Origin: Deinococcus sonorensis KR-87 | Lineage (GTDB): Bacteria > Deinococcota > Deinococci > Deinococcales > Deinococcaceae | Direction of reading: 5' to 3' | Length of the DNA stretch: 64,000 nt | NCBI RefSeq assembly: GCF_040256395.1 | Contig: NZ_CP158299.1 | Span: forward strand, 1-64,000 | Shown: piece after piece, positions 19,198-31,402 of the stretch | How the letters are laid out: the number at the start of each line of letters is the position of its first letter | Numbering within the stretch: position 1 is the stretch's first letter | Program-made: the position numbers and the translations under genes | Notes under the pieces: generated by a model | Database searches by the model: none | Seen by the model: the letters and a program-made list of their open reading frames with translations, nothing else | Told to the model about the DNA's origin: nothing

Positions 19198-20451
19198 ATG
19201 CTGGTGAACCGCATGACTGTCCTGACCGTGCCGACCCCTGCCCTGATTGCTCTGGTGGGCGCGGCAGGCAGCGGCAAGACCACTTTTGCCGCCGGACATT
19301 TCGCAGCGGACGAGGTGTACGGGCCGGAAGCGCTCCAGTCCGGGGACCCAGACCAGGACTCGCCTACCCTGGCGCTGCGGCAGCGGCTGGAGCAGGGCCA
19401 GCTCACGGTGCTGGACGCCCCCCACCTGCATGCCGCCGACCGGAAACGGGTGGTGACGTTGGCGAGAGCCTGTGGCGTGGCCCCGGTGGCACTGGTGCTG
19501 GACCTGCCGCCCGAGGTGCTGCTGGCCCGGCAGGGCGCGTCGCCGAGGCCGGTCAGGTCAGCGCAGGTGTGGCATCAGGTGCGTGAGCTGCGCCACGGCC
19601 TGGAACATCTGGCGCAGGAGGGCTTTGAGGTGGTTCATGTGCTGAGCAGCAGGGCGCAGGCGAATGCAGCCCAGGTCAAGCGGGTCCCACCACCCAGTGT
19701 CCGGCGCGGCGCACACGGGCCCTTCGACATCATCGGGGACGTGCACGGCTGCCGGGACGAACTGGTGGAGCTGCTGACCCAGCTCGGGTACACCGTGAAC
19801 GATATGCAGGTCACGCCACCGCAAGGCCGCACGACCGTCTTCCTGGGCGACCTGGTGGACCGGGGCCCCGACACCCCCGGCGTGCTGCGGCTGGTGATGG
19901 GCATGGTGGAGGCGGGCACTGCGCTGTGCGTGGCCGGCAACCACGATGACAAGCTGCGTCGCGCCCTGGCCGGCCGGGCCGTCAGCCGCACGCACGGCCT
20001 GGAAGTGAGCCTGGCCCAGCTGGACCGGGAACCTGGACCGTTCCGGACCCAGGTGCGGACGTTCCTGGGTGCCCTGCCCAGTCACTACGTGCTGGACGGC
20101 GGGCGGCTGGTGGTGGCCCATGCCGGGCTGCCGGAGCGCTTCCAGGGCCGCGACGGACCACGGGTGCGGGCCTTCGCGCTGTACGGCGACACGGACGGCA
20201 CCCTGGACGCGGCGGGGCAGCCGGTGCGCCGCAACTGGGCCGCCCAGTACCGGGGCAGCGCCCTGGTCGTCTATGGGCACACCCCAGTACGGCACCCCCT
20301 GTGGCAGCACCACACCGTCAATCTGGACACCGGCTGTGTGTTTGGTGGGCAGCTGAGTGCGCTGCGTTATCCAGAACTTCAGACCGTGAGCGTGCCGGCG
20401 CGGGCGGTCTACCGCACCCCCTCACGACCCCTGCTGGACCTGAACGGCTGA
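19198..20451 (+). CDS. Polynucleotide kinase-phosphatase (Pnkp kinase and phosphatase modules, no ligase)
   Basis: Residues ~15-170 form a P-loop 5'-OH polynucleotide kinase module (GAAGSGKTTFA; DAPHLHAADRKRVV; Arg-rich lid). Residues ~178-417 form a calcineurin-like 2',3'-phosphatase with every metal motif: DIIGDVHG, FLGDLVDRG, GNHD, VVAHAG, VYGHT. Together they match the first two modules of the bacterial RNA-repair enzyme Pnkp, colinear to the end of the phosphatase. The C-terminal ligase module is absent and no hen1 is nearby. Predicted role: healing broken RNA (or DNA) ends, with sealing by another enzyme. Start is ATG 19198 or ATG 19213 (TATGCT at 19197-19202); the upstream extension of the frame to 18958 overlaps the opposite gene and is rejected. 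Confidence 0.88.
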   Translation: MLVNRMTVLTVPTPALIALVGAAGSGKTTFAAGHFAADEVYGPEALQSGDPDQDSPTLALRQRLEQGQLTVLDAPHLHAADRKRVVTLARACGVAPVALVLDLPPEVLLARQGASPRPVRSAQVWHQVRELRHGLEHLAQEGFEVVHVLSSRAQANAAQVKRVPPPSVRRGAHGPFDIIGDVHGCRDELVELLTQLGYTVNDMQVTPPQGRTTVFLGDLVDRGPDTPGVLRLVMGMVEAGTALCVAGNHDDKLRRALAGRAVSRTHGLEVSLAQLDREPGPFRTQVRTFLGALPSHYVLDGGRLVVAHAGLPERFQGRDGPRVRAFALYGDTDGTLDAAGQPVRRNWAAQYRGSALVVYGHTPVRHPLWQHHTVNLDTGCVFGGQLSALRYPELQTVSVPARAVYRTPSRPLLDLNG

Positions 20452-20520
20452 GCGCGAACCGTCTCTACTTCATAAAACTTCACGCTCTTCTCACTGCTGT
20501 CTGTGTAGACTGGCCAGCAC

Positions 20521-21000
20521 ATGAGAAAGCTGATGCTGGCCTTGATGCTGCTGCCCCTGCTGGGCGGCTCCGTGTTCGCCGCCAGTGCCGAAGACCAGTT
20601 GCTCACCCGACTAAATCAGGTGCGGGCCAGCGGGGTCAACTGTCCGGGCAGCGGGCGGCGGCCAGCGGCGGGTGCCTTGAGTCCCGCTGCCGCACACGCC
20701 CAGGCAGCCTCGCAGCAGGCCCGCTACATGGCCGGCAGCGGCGTCATCAGTCACACCGGGCCAGGCGGCACCACGCCACGGGTGCGGGCCGCCAGCACCG
20801 GGATCAACACGGTGAGCGTGACCGAGATCATCTATATGGGCAGTGGCCTGGACCCGGAGGCGGCCATCGCCTGGTGGCTGCAGTCGCCGGTTCACTGCTT
20901 CTACATGACCGACGCGCGGTACACCACCGCCGGAGCCAGCATCGTGCGCGGACCGCGCGGTACCGCCTACGTGATGGTGCTGACCAGCACGCCGCGCTGA
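20521..21000 (+). CDS. Secreted CAP-domain protein (SCP/PR1 fold)
   Basis: A 159-aa protein with a clear signal peptide ([20 protein letters not shown], cleavage near residue 20) and a CAP domain. The [12 protein letters not shown] opening helix, the SHTGPGG loop, TEIIYMG and [21 protein letters not shown] match the family signatures, with histidines forming the usual surface cavity. Bacterial CAP proteins are extracytoplasmic and mostly of unknown role. TAGACT is 9 nt upstream of ATG. Confidence 0.85.
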   Translation: MRKLMLALMLLPLLGGSVFAASAEDQLLTRLNQVRASGVNCPGSGRRPAAGALSPAAAHAQAASQQARYMAGSGVISHTGPGGTTPRVRAASTGINTVSVTEIIYMGSGLDPEAAIAWWLQSPVHCFYMTDARYTTAGASIVRGPRGTAYVMVLTSTPR

Positions 21001-21075
21001 ACAGACCCCTCCACATTAAGCGTTGGTGGGGCACAGGTCGCATCTGCGCTCAACCTTGCGGGCGGATGCTGAACC

Positions 21076-22212
21076 ATGAGCGCCGTGTCGCTGACCCCTC
21101 CCCCGACCGCGTCCCAGACAGCGGCGCGCCCACTGACCGGCCGGCTCTCGGCGCTGGACGCCTGGCGCGGGCTGACGGTGCTGCTGATGCTGCTGGTGAA
21201 CAACGTCGCGCTCGATTACAAGACCCCGTTTCAGCTGCAGCACGCACCCTGGGGCGGCGGCCTGACCCTGACCGATCTGGTGTTTCCGTGGTTTCTGTTC
21301 TGTGCGGGGGCGGCCCTCCCCTTCTCGCTGGCGGCCGCCCGCCGCGCGGGTCTGGACGGTGGGCGGCTGGGCCGCAAACAGCTGGAGCGCGGCGTGCTGC
21401 TGTATCTGGTGGGCGCGCTGCTCACCAGCGCCGAACTGCGTCAGCTGAACCTGGGCCTGGGCGTGCTGCAGCTGATCGCCCTGGCGAGCCTGGCGGCGGG
21501 GCTGCTCAGCCAGATGCTGCGCTGGGAGGCGCGGCTGGGAGTGGCGGCGCTGCTGCTGGTCGGCTACGACCTGTTCCTGCACCACTATCCACTGACGGGC
21601 GGCCAGACCGGCACCTTCACGGCCGACCTGAACGCGGTGAAGGCCCTCAACGAGACGCTGCTGGCCCCGCTGGGACTGCGCGGCCTGATTTCGGTGGTGC
21701 CGGCCACCGCCCTGGTGCTGCTGGGCAGCGCGGTGGCGCAGCCGCTCAAGGACCGCCTGCCGCACACCCCGCAGCGGCTGCTGGCCCTGGGCGTGGCCCT
21801 GACCGCCCTGGGCTGGCTGTGGGCGCATCACCTGGAATTCAACAAGGCGGTCTGGACTCCGTCCTACGTGCTGTACACCAGCGGGCTGGCCACGCTGGGC
21901 CTGCTGACGCTGTGGCTGATCGGGGACGCGCAGGACGGGCGTCGATCCCGCTGGCTCAGCGCGCTGACCATTCCGGGCCGCAACGCCCTGTTTGCCTACG
22001 TGGCGCCCATCCTGTTCAAGCTGTGGATCTTCAGCCAGTGGCGGGTGAACTGGACCGGCACCACGCTGCCGATGCAGCAGGCGGTGCTGACGCTGGCCCG
22101 CCAGCATCTGGGGCTGTGGTCCGGCGGCTGGGTCTACTCGCTCGGGTACGTGCTGGTGGTGTGGCTGGCGCTGGCCGTGCTGGCACGGCGCGGCCTGATC
22201 TGGAAGCTCTGA
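21076..22212 (+). CDS. Membrane acyltransferase, heparan-alpha-glucosaminide N-acetyltransferase-like (DUF5009/NagX type)
   Basis: A 378-aa polytopic protein with about ten membrane helices. The family N-terminal block is present: [17 protein letters not shown], a [20 protein letters not shown] segment and an Arg-rich cytoplasmic loop. Homologues transfer acetyl groups across the membrane to amino sugars or are annotated as putative sugar/peptidoglycan modifiers. The substrate is not determinable. Neither a clear -10 box nor a Shine-Dalgarno decides the start. Confidence 0.8.
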   Translation: MSAVSLTPPPTASQTAARPLTGRLSALDAWRGLTVLLMLLVNNVALDYKTPFQLQHAPWGGGLTLTDLVFPWFLFCAGAALPFSLAAARRAGLDGGRLGRKQLERGVLLYLVGALLTSAELRQLNLGLGVLQLIALASLAAGLLSQMLRWEARLGVAALLLVGYDLFLHHYPLTGGQTGTFTADLNAVKALNETLLAPLGLRGLISVVPATALVLLGSAVAQPLKDRLPHTPQRLLALGVALTALGWLWAHHLEFNKAVWTPSYVLYTSGLATLGLLTLWLIGDAQDGRRSRWLSALTIPGRNALFAYVAPILFKLWIFSQWRVNWTGTTLPMQQAVLTLARQHLGLWSGGWVYSLGYVLVVWLALAVLARRGLIWKL

Positions 22213-22276
22213 CATACGCCTCCTTCACAGAGCCAGACTACGCTGCCTGCATCTGTGCCCACACGGAGGACACGCC

Positions 22277-23302
22277 ATGCCGAAACGACGCTTTCCCGCT
22301 CCTGCCCTGCTCCTGCTGACGCTGATGGGCCCCACCACTCTGGCGGCGGCCCAACCGGGCCCGGCCTTCGCCTATGGCAGCGCCACCTTCACCCGCTTCG
22401 GCACCGAGTCGTATCAGCTGCTGCACCAGACCGGCACCTTCGACCAGTGGCTGGCCGACGCCTACACCCGCAGCGGGGTGCCGCTGGGCAATGCTTCCAG
22501 TCTGAGTGCGGCCCTGGACGCCCGCCGGAAGGCCGTTCTGGCCGCCAGCGGCCTGCAGCGCCTGCAGCTGGAACGCGACACGGCCAGCTGGGCGCACCGA
22601 TTCATCAAGAAGGCCGTGCCGAAGTTCAGTCTGGAACGCGGCTTCGAACTGGCCAACGTCGCCGGCACCGGAGAGCGGCAGTGTCTGGCGCAGTCGGTGA
22701 TCATCGCCGCGCTGCTGCAGCGGGCCGGGCTGCAGGCCGGCGCGGCGATGGTGTGGGCCAACCCGCAGGGCCAGCAGAGCAACCTGGGCCACGTGGTCAC
22801 GGTGGTGCGGCTCAGCAGCGGCCATGATCTGCTGGTGGACGCCAGCGATCCCACGCCCTTCGTGCAGCATCAGGGCCTGCTGCTGCGCGATGCCGCCGGC
22901 ATCTACCGCTTCGTGAAGCCGCACTATGCCAGCGACAACAGCATCACCGGCTACCAGCAGGCGGACGGCTCAGGCGCCCTGACCCCAGCGCAGACTTCCC
23001 CGCTGAGCCTCAGCTACCTGCGCTCGCAGTTTGACTATTACCGGGGCGAGCGCGCGCCGGGCGGCGTGCTGAGCAAGAGCACGCCGGAGGGCCTGCAGCA
23101 GAGCGTGAACTTCCTTCGGCGCAGCCTTCAGGACGACCCGCACAACGCGCTGGCCAGCTACATGCTGGGCCACGCCTACCAGAAGCTGGGGCAGCCGGAG
23201 CAGGCGCGGCGTCAGTACCTGCAGGCCTCGAAGCTCTACCAGCAGGAAGGCCACGTGCCGGCCGGCATGCAGGAGGCCCTGAAGTGGGTCAACGGTGGGT
23301 AG
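22277..23302 (+). CDS. Secreted transglutaminase-like protein with C-terminal TPR
   Basis: Signal peptide (residues 1-25), then a transglutaminase/papain-like core: nucleophile Cys in [20 protein letters not shown] (about residue 136), His in [10 protein letters not shown], Asp in [12 protein letters not shown]-terminal tetratricopeptide stretch ([33 protein letters not shown]) ends the 341-aa chain. The catalytic-triad order is intact, so an extracytoplasmic peptidase or amidotransferase is plausible. GGAGG lies 8 nt before the ATG. The next gene starts inside its last codons. Confidence 0.75.
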   Translation: MPKRRFPAPALLLLTLMGPTTLAAAQPGPAFAYGSATFTRFGTESYQLLHQTGTFDQWLADAYTRSGVPLGNASSLSAALDARRKAVLAASGLQRLQLERDTASWAHRFIKKAVPKFSLERGFELANVAGTGERQCLAQSVIIAALLQRAGLQAGAAMVWANPQGQQSNLGHVVTVVRLSSGHDLLVDASDPTPFVQHQGLLLRDAAGIYRFVKPHYASDNSITGYQQADGSGALTPAQTSPLSLSYLRSQFDYYRGERAPGGVLSKSTPEGLQQSVNFLRRSLQDDPHNALASYMLGHAYQKLGQPEQARRQYLQASKLYQQEGHVPAGMQEALKWVNGG

Positions 23303-24557
23303 AGGCCGCCGCGCCTGTCTGCTGCTGACGCTCATGCTGCTGGGGATGTGGCCCGGCAGCCGGGCGGCCCCGCACATCCACCTGGACCCGGGCCGGACTG
23401 AGCCGCCCACCCTGCCGGGTCAGCTGCAGCCGCTGGCGCCCGGGACCCTGACCGCTCCCCGGTTGCCGACCCTGACGCTCACGCCCCCCCTGCCGGGCGT
23501 GGTCAAGGTGGAGTACCTCAGCAATGGCCACATCGAGGTGGCGGGCGCCATCCTGACGCTGGGCGCGCCGGAGCGGCCGGAGGTGCGTGCCCGCGTGCTG
23601 GCCCTGGCCACCCGCGTGCTGGCCGCGCGGCCCAGCCTGAGCGAGGTGGACCTGAGCGTGTATGACCGGTCCAGCTATGGAGGCTTCGGCGGTCCACTGC
23701 CGCTGCTGACCGCCAGCGTGCCGCGCGCCCGCCTGAACGACTTCCTGGCCTGGACCCAGGGCCGCGGCGCATACGACCGGGTGTGGCTGAATCCGGTCAG
23801 CCTGCCGGCACCCCCCCGCCAGCTATCCGAACCGGTGCGGGAGCTGAGCGTCAACTTCCTGGGCTCGCTGGCCGACCGCGCCGCCGACGCGGTGCACCAC
23901 ACCACCGCCAAGGTGCTGGGCGGCGTGCAGGGCGGGCTGCTGTACCACGGCCTCCCGCTGACCCGGCTGGCGGCCCTGACCTTCGACGACGCGCCACACC
24001 CGATCTTCGAGCCGCTGCTGCTGGACCTGCTGCAAAGATCGGGTATCCACGCCACCTTCTTCGTGATCGGGCGCAATGCCCGCGCCTACCCGTATTTCGT
24101 GCAGGACATGATCAGCCAGGGCCACGAGGTGGGCAACCATACCTACCACCACGTTCGGCTGCCGCCACTCAGCGCCGCCCAGGCCGCGCTGGAGATGCAG
24201 CAGGCCAGCCTGGTGATCCGCAGCATCACCGGGCAGCCGGTACGCTACTTCCGCCCGCCCGGCGGCGACTACACGCCCGCAACCCTGCGCGCCGCCAGTC
24301 AGCAGGGCCTGACCACCGTGTTCTGGACCGACGATCCCGGCGATTTTCAGAATCCGGGTGAGGCGGTTCTGCAGCGCCGGTACCTGCGGCATCTGGGCCG
24401 CGGCGGCATCGTGCTGCTGCACGACAATGCCCCGGAGATGCTGCAGGTGCTGCCGGCCTTCCTGCAGCTGGCCCGCCAGCGCCGGGTGGTGCTGGGCACG
24501 GTGGGCCAGCTGGTGGGTGAACCGCCGGCTCCGTACCCGGCCGGCTCCCCGCGCTGA
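23295..24557 (+). CDS. Secreted polysaccharide deacetylase (NodB homology)
   Basis: A 420-aa exported protein: signal peptide at 1-25, an unassigned domain to about 225, then a NodB domain. The metal/catalytic motifs are TFDDAPHP (TFDD), [10 protein letters not shown] (HxxxH), RPPGGDYTP (RxPY-like) and a late [10 protein letters not shown]. It likely removes N- or O-acetyl groups from peptidoglycan or capsule. GTG 23295 overlaps the preceding gene by 8 nt, implying translational coupling with the transglutaminase-like protein. Convergent with crtI, only 7 bp between stops. Confidence 0.87.
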   Translation: MGRGRRACLLLTLMLLGMWPGSRAAPHIHLDPGRTEPPTLPGQLQPLAPGTLTAPRLPTLTLTPPLPGVVKVEYLSNGHIEVAGAILTLGAPERPEVRARVLALATRVLAARPSLSEVDLSVYDRSSYGGFGGPLPLLTASVPRARLNDFLAWTQGRGAYDRVWLNPVSLPAPPRQLSEPVRELSVNFLGSLADRAADAVHHTTAKVLGGVQGGLLYHGLPLTRLAALTFDDAPHPIFEPLLLDLLQRSGIHATFFVIGRNARAYPYFVQDMISQGHEVGNHTYHHVRLPPLSAAQAALEMQQASLVIRSITGQPVRYFRPPGGDYTPATLRAASQQGLTTVFWTDDPGDFQNPGEAVLQRRYLRHLGRGGIVLLHDNAPEMLQVLPAFLQLARQRRVVLGTVGQLVGEPPAPYPAGSPR

Positions 24558-24564
24558 GCCGGGC

Positions 24565-26247
<1,683 letters not shown>

Positions 26248-26307
26248 GTGGCTTCAATTGTGCAGGCTGGCGCGCCCCGGCTTCGTATCTTTTGCTGGCA
26301 AGCGCGG

Positions 26308-27252
26308 CTAACTCAGCCGCAGTTCCCACCACGCCTGCGGCAGCATCAGCAGCTTGCGCGGGCCGCTCACCTGGGCGCGGCGGCTGAAGTTGTCGTAACC
26401 GTTGCGCTCCAGCGCGTCCAGAATGCCCTCGTAGGCGCGGGCGGCCGCCGCCACCGCCAGCCGCCCAGACCCGTGCAGGCACGGCAGGCCGGCGCGGCCC
26501 TCGGCGTACCACTGGCGGGCCAGCTGCGTCAGGTGCTGCATCAGGCGGCGGTATTCGGGCGTCACCTGCCCGGCGTGCAGCATCTGCACCGTCACCCCGA
26601 ACTCGGCCATCAGGTCGGCCGGCAGGTAGATGCGGCCGCGCCCCAGGTCCTCGCCCACGTCACGCAGGATGTTGGTCAGCTGCATCGCCTGACCCAGCCG
26701 CACGGCGTGCTGCAGGGTCTGCTCGCCGCCGTGGTAGCCGCAGATCGGCGCGATCATGAAGCCCACCACGCCCGCCACCCGGCGGCAGTACAGCTCCAGC
26801 TCCGACAGTGTGCCGTAGCGGTGGCCCTCCAGGTCCATCCGCAGGCCCAGGTACAGCTCGCGGAAGGCACTTTCCGGAATCGGGTAGTGGCGGGCCGCCC
26901 AGCCGAGCGCCACGTCCACCGGGTCGGGGCCGGCCGCTCCGAACGCCAGCCGACCGGCCAGCGCCGACTGCACCCGCGCCCACCACTGACTCAGCGCGGC
27001 GGCACCTCCGCCCGGCTCATCCACGATGTCGTCGCCGCAGCGGCAGGCCGCGTACACCGCCCAGACCGCCTGCCGCTGCTGCAGCGGAAAGAAGCGCGAG
27101 CCGAAGTAGAAGGTCTTGGAGTGCTGGCGGGTCAATTCCCGGCAGTGCAGCATCGCCTGTTCCGGCGCGGGTTGGCTGGGGCGTCCACCGGCCGCCAGGA
27201 CCGGTTCCGGCAGGACGCCACCACTCATCAGGTTGGGAGGTTCCTGTCTCAC
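26308..27252 (-). CDS. crtB: Phytoene synthase CrtB
   Basis: Head-to-head condensation of two geranylgeranyl diphosphates to phytoene. The trans-isoprenyl diphosphate synthase motifs are both visible: the first aspartate-rich [13 protein letters not shown] (about residues 70-82) and the second, [20 protein letters not shown]. At 314 aa it is full length. GTG 27252 is preferred because GGAG lies 6 nt upstream; ATG at 27228 is the alternative. First gene of crtB-crtI, with a plausible promoter 50 bp upstream. Confidence 0.95.
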   Translation of the reverse strand: MRQEPPNLMSGGVLPEPVLAAGGRPSQPAPEQAMLHCRELTRQHSKTFYFGSRFFPLQQRQAVWAVYAACRCGDDIVDEPGGGAAALSQWWARVQSALAGRLAFGAAGPDPVDVALGWAARHYPIPESAFRELYLGLRMDLEGHRYGTLSELELYCRRVAGVVGFMIAPICGYHGGEQTLQHAVRLGQAMQLTNILRDVGEDLGRGRIYLPADLMAEFGVTVQMLHAGQVTPEYRRLMQHLTQLARQWYAEGRAGLPCLHGSGRLAVAAAARAYEGILDALERNGYDNFSRRAQVSGPRKLLMLPQAWWELRLS

Positions 27253-27305
27253 ATCGGCTCCAGTCCCCGGCGCGGGTCAGTGCAACGTCCGGGTTTCTGC
27301 CTAGG

Positions 27306-27333
27306 AGTGTAAGCGGGCCGGCCAGCGTCTGAA
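27306..27333 (-). promoter_or_regulatory. Candidate crtB-crtI promoter
   Basis: Minus strand TTCAGA (27328-27333), 16-bp spacer, TACACT (27306-27311), giving a leader of roughly 50 nt to GTG 27252. Confidence 0.5.
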
Positions 27334-27384
27334 TTGCCGCTTTGTTACAGACTCGGCCACCACCCTGCCCAGACACCTCCCACC

Positions 27385-28053
27385 CTAGCGGTCCGGCAAC
27401 GTTCCCGCCACCACCAGCGGCCAGGCGTCCGGGCCTTCAAAGCCCGGCTGGTAGGCGCGCAGCACCACGGCCACGGCGCTGCCCAGGCGCCAGCCGGTCT
27501 CCAGCTGATAGCTGCCCGCGCAGCGGCGGCTGGCCGGCAGCCGGGCGTCGGCCTGCAGGGGATGGCCGTTGACGCTCAGCCGCAGCCCGGCCGGTGGGTG
27601 GGCCGGGTCCGGGGCAGGGCAGCCGGACGGCAGGGCCACCCGGCTCAGCAGGAAGGTCAGGGTCCCGGCGGTCAGACGCTGCGGCAAGGCGGGCGGCCAC
27701 GACTGCGGGGCGGGCGGCGCCACCACGAACAGCGGCTCACCCTGCACCGGGCTGAGCAGGGCGTAGCGCGCCAGGTCGCTGTGGTGGCGGGCCAGCAGCC
27801 GCGCGGCCACCCGCTCCGGGTCCGGCGTGCCAGTGCGTTCGGTGAGCTCGTCCAGCACCAGCAGCACGTTGCGCCGCACATCCGTGATCTGCAGCCGGGC
27901 GGCCGGGAAGCCGCTGCCGTCACGGACCCAGGCGCTGACCAGCAGGTGATAGCGGGCGTCCGGACTGAAGCCGTAGCGTGACAGCAGCGGCCGGTCGGCG
28001 GCATGTACGGAAAGCGAGAACAGCACCAGCAGGGCGAGCAGCAGGCGGCGCAT
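27385..28053 (-). CDS. Predicted secreted protein, DUF2259-like
   Basis: A 222-aa protein with a signal peptide (MRRLLLALLVLFSLSVHAA, residues 1-19). The motif that follows, YGFSPDARYHLLVSAWVRDGSGFPAARLQITDV, resembles the opening of DUF2259 secreted proteins (FSpDGr...GxxDGSGFPya). Function unknown. TACACT (28060-28065) lies 6 nt before the ATG. It is divergent from the metG leader, whose -10 box is 16 bp away. Confidence 0.75.
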   Translation of the reverse strand: MRRLLLALLVLFSLSVHAADRPLLSRYGFSPDARYHLLVSAWVRDGSGFPAARLQITDVRRNVLLVLDELTERTGTPDPERVAARLLARHHSDLARYALLSPVQGEPLFVVAPPAPQSWPPALPQRLTAGTLTFLLSRVALPSGCPAPDPAHPPAGLRLSVNGHPLQADARLPASRRCAGSYQLETGWRLGSAVAVVLRAYQPGFEGPDAWPLVVAGTLPDR

Positions 28054-28059
28054 GCTCCG

Positions 28060-28065
28060 AGTGTA
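28060..28065 (-). promoter_or_regulatory. -10 box, DUF2259-like gene (leaderless)
   Basis: TACACT on the minus strand, 6 nt before ATG 28053. Confidence 0.55.
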
Positions 28066-28081
28066 CAGAGAGCCACTCTGC

Positions 28082-28087
28082 TACAGT
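28082..28087 (+). promoter_or_regulatory. -10 box of the metG leader transcript
   Basis: TACAGT, 6 nt before the leader-peptide ATG at 28094, so the leader ORF would itself be translated from a leaderless mRNA. Confidence 0.6.
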
Positions 28088-28093
28088 GAATCC

Positions 28094-28141
28094 ATGTCCG
28101 CGCTGCCGAAGACGATGATGCGAATGCCCCCAGGCACGTAA
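28094..28141 (+). CDS. metG leader peptide with Met control codons (15 aa)
   Basis: The frame reads MSALPKTMMRMPPGT then TAA. Besides the initiator it has three Met codons within four (positions 8, 9, 11), just before the strand that forms the antiterminator. It starts 6 nt after a -10 box and is followed by an intrinsic terminator ahead of metG. By the logic of trp/his-type attenuation, ribosomes stalled for charged Met-tRNA would sit on codons 8-11. The Pro-Pro-Gly at 12-14 is itself a known slow, EF-P-dependent motif. The gene is an inference from architecture; conservation is untested. Confidence 0.65.
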   Translation: MSALPKTMMRMPPGT

Positions 28142-28163
28142 CCGCAGAGGTTGCTGTCTGGGG
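28128..28163 (+). promoter_or_regulatory. Predicted antiterminator hairpin of the metG attenuator
   Basis: CCCCAGGCA (28128-28136) pairs with TGTCTGGGG (28155-28163; one G-U) and GTAAC (28138-28142) with GTTGC (28150-28154; one G-U). The result is 14 bp with a single bulged C and a 7-nt loop. Its 3' arm contains the first four bases of the terminator stem, so the two structures exclude each other. Confidence 0.65.
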
Positions 28164-28190
28164 CGCTTGCTAGAGCGCCCCGCTTTTTTT
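28160..28190 (+). terminator. Attenuator terminator upstream of metG
   Basis: GGGGCGCT (28160-28167), 6-nt loop, AGCGCCCC (28174-28181), then GC and seven T (28184-28190). The upstream gene points the other way, so on this strand the terminator can only act between the leader promoter and metG. Confidence 0.85.
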
Positions 28191-28231
28191 GCCGAACCCA
28201 CACGCTATGCTCCTGCGGAGGACCGCCCCTG

Positions 28232-30187
<1,956 letters not shown>

Positions 30188-30203
30188 ACCGCCAGCACTG
30201 TGA

Positions 30204-30234
30204 AGCGGGCCACGGTGCAGACCGGTGGCCCGCT
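30204..30234 (+). terminator. Hairpin terminator after metG
   Basis: Perfect 10-bp stem AGCGGGCCAC/GTGGCCCGCT (30204-30213 with 30225-30234); no T run, so efficiency is uncertain. Confidence 0.6.
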
Positions 30235-30330
30235 GTCGTCTGAGCGGGCGCTTCGGGTATGCTCGCTGCCAGGACCGGTGCCCTGGCCCGTGACGTGACC
30301 GCTGACGTGCACCGGCCCGGAGGTCCGTCT

Positions 30331-31395
30331 ATGAAGCGATGGAGCGTTGCCGCCCTGCTGCTGCTGACCGCGTGTATGCCTGCCCTGCCGCATGTGGCCC
30401 GGCCGGGCGCCACTCCATTTACCGACTACGTGGCGATCGGGGACAGCATCACGGCCGGGTTTCAGTCGGGCGGCCTGACCGCCGAGTCGCAGCGGGCCTC
30501 CTACGCCCACCTGCTGGGGGAGCGCGGTGGCCTGGACCTGCCGATGCCGGAGGTGCAGGCGCCCGGCTGCCCGCCGCCGGTGAACGTGGGCGGCCCCAGG
30601 AACTGTGCCCGCGCGATGCCGGACGTCGTCTCGAACGTGGTCGCGGTGCCCGGCGCCAAGGTGGGCGACGTGCTGGAAAGCACCGACACGCACGTCACCA
30701 ACCCCGACCCGCAGCTGTACGACCCGGACCTCTACCGGGCCATCCTGGGGCCGAACACGACCCAGCTGCAGGCGGCCCTGGCCCGCCACCCGAAATTCGT
30801 CACCATCTGGATCGGCAACAACGACGTGCTGCTGCCGACCCTGCGTGGCCAGCCGGACCAGTCCACGCCACTCGACCAGTTCCGGACCAGCTACGCGTCA
30901 CTGCTGAGCCAGCTGAAAGCGGGCGGCGTGGAGCACCTCCTGGTGATGACGGTGCCGGACGTGACGCGGGTGCCGGCCCTGATTCCGGTGCGGCTGCTGC
31001 GGCTGGCCGGCGTGGTGGATGCCAGCTGCCAGGGCCAGAACGTCTACTTCGGCAGCGTGGTGGTCGGCCGTGCCAGCAAGGAGCGGCCGCTGTCCTGCAG
31101 CTCACCCGACGCGCTGACCGCCGAGGAATACGCCCGGGCGCAGCAGATCGTCACGCAGTACAACAGCGCGATCCGGACGCTGGCCGCCGAGTACGGCGCG
31201 CCGGTCTTCGACGTGAACACGGTGCTCGACAGGCTGCCGGGCCGCCCGCTGATTCCCACCGCCGCCTCTCCCTTCGGCCGATCCTTCAGTCTGGACGGGG
31301 TTCATCCCAGCAACTTCGCCCACCAGCGCTTCGCGCGGGAGCTGGCCGTGTTCATCAACCAGCAGTTCGGCACCGACCTGGACATCCGGCCCTGA
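30331..31395 (+). CDS. GDSL/SGNH hydrolase lipoprotein
   Basis: Exported lipid-anchored esterase/lipase. Signal peptide with lipobox LLLTAC (Cys about residue 13); block I YVAIGDSITAG with the nucleophilic Ser; block III WIGNND; block V FSLDGVHPSNFAH with the catalytic Asp and His. 354 aa. GGAGG 8 nt upstream chooses ATG 30331 over the longer frame from 30259. A TATGCT box at 30257-30262 is the likely promoter. The natural substrate is unknown. Confidence 0.88.
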   Translation: MKRWSVAALLLLTACMPALPHVARPGATPFTDYVAIGDSITAGFQSGGLTAESQRASYAHLLGERGGLDLPMPEVQAPGCPPPVNVGGPRNCARAMPDVVSNVVAVPGAKVGDVLESTDTHVTNPDPQLYDPDLYRAILGPNTTQLQAALARHPKFVTIWIGNNDVLLPTLRGQPDQSTPLDQFRTSYASLLSQLKAGGVEHLLVMTVPDVTRVPALIPVRLLRLAGVVDASCQGQNVYFGSVVVGRASKERPLSCSSPDALTAEEYARAQQIVTQYNSAIRTLAAEYGAPVFDVNTVLDRLPGRPLIPTAASPFGRSFSLDGVHPSNFAHQRFARELAVFINQQFGTDLDIRP

Positions 31396-31402
31396 GCGTC
31401 CC

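Noticed and set aside
28094..28190. T-box riboswitch upstream of metG
   Set aside because: GTAACCGC loosely recalls the T-box core, but the UGGN bulge, Stem I and required length are missing; the Met-codon ORF explains the region better.
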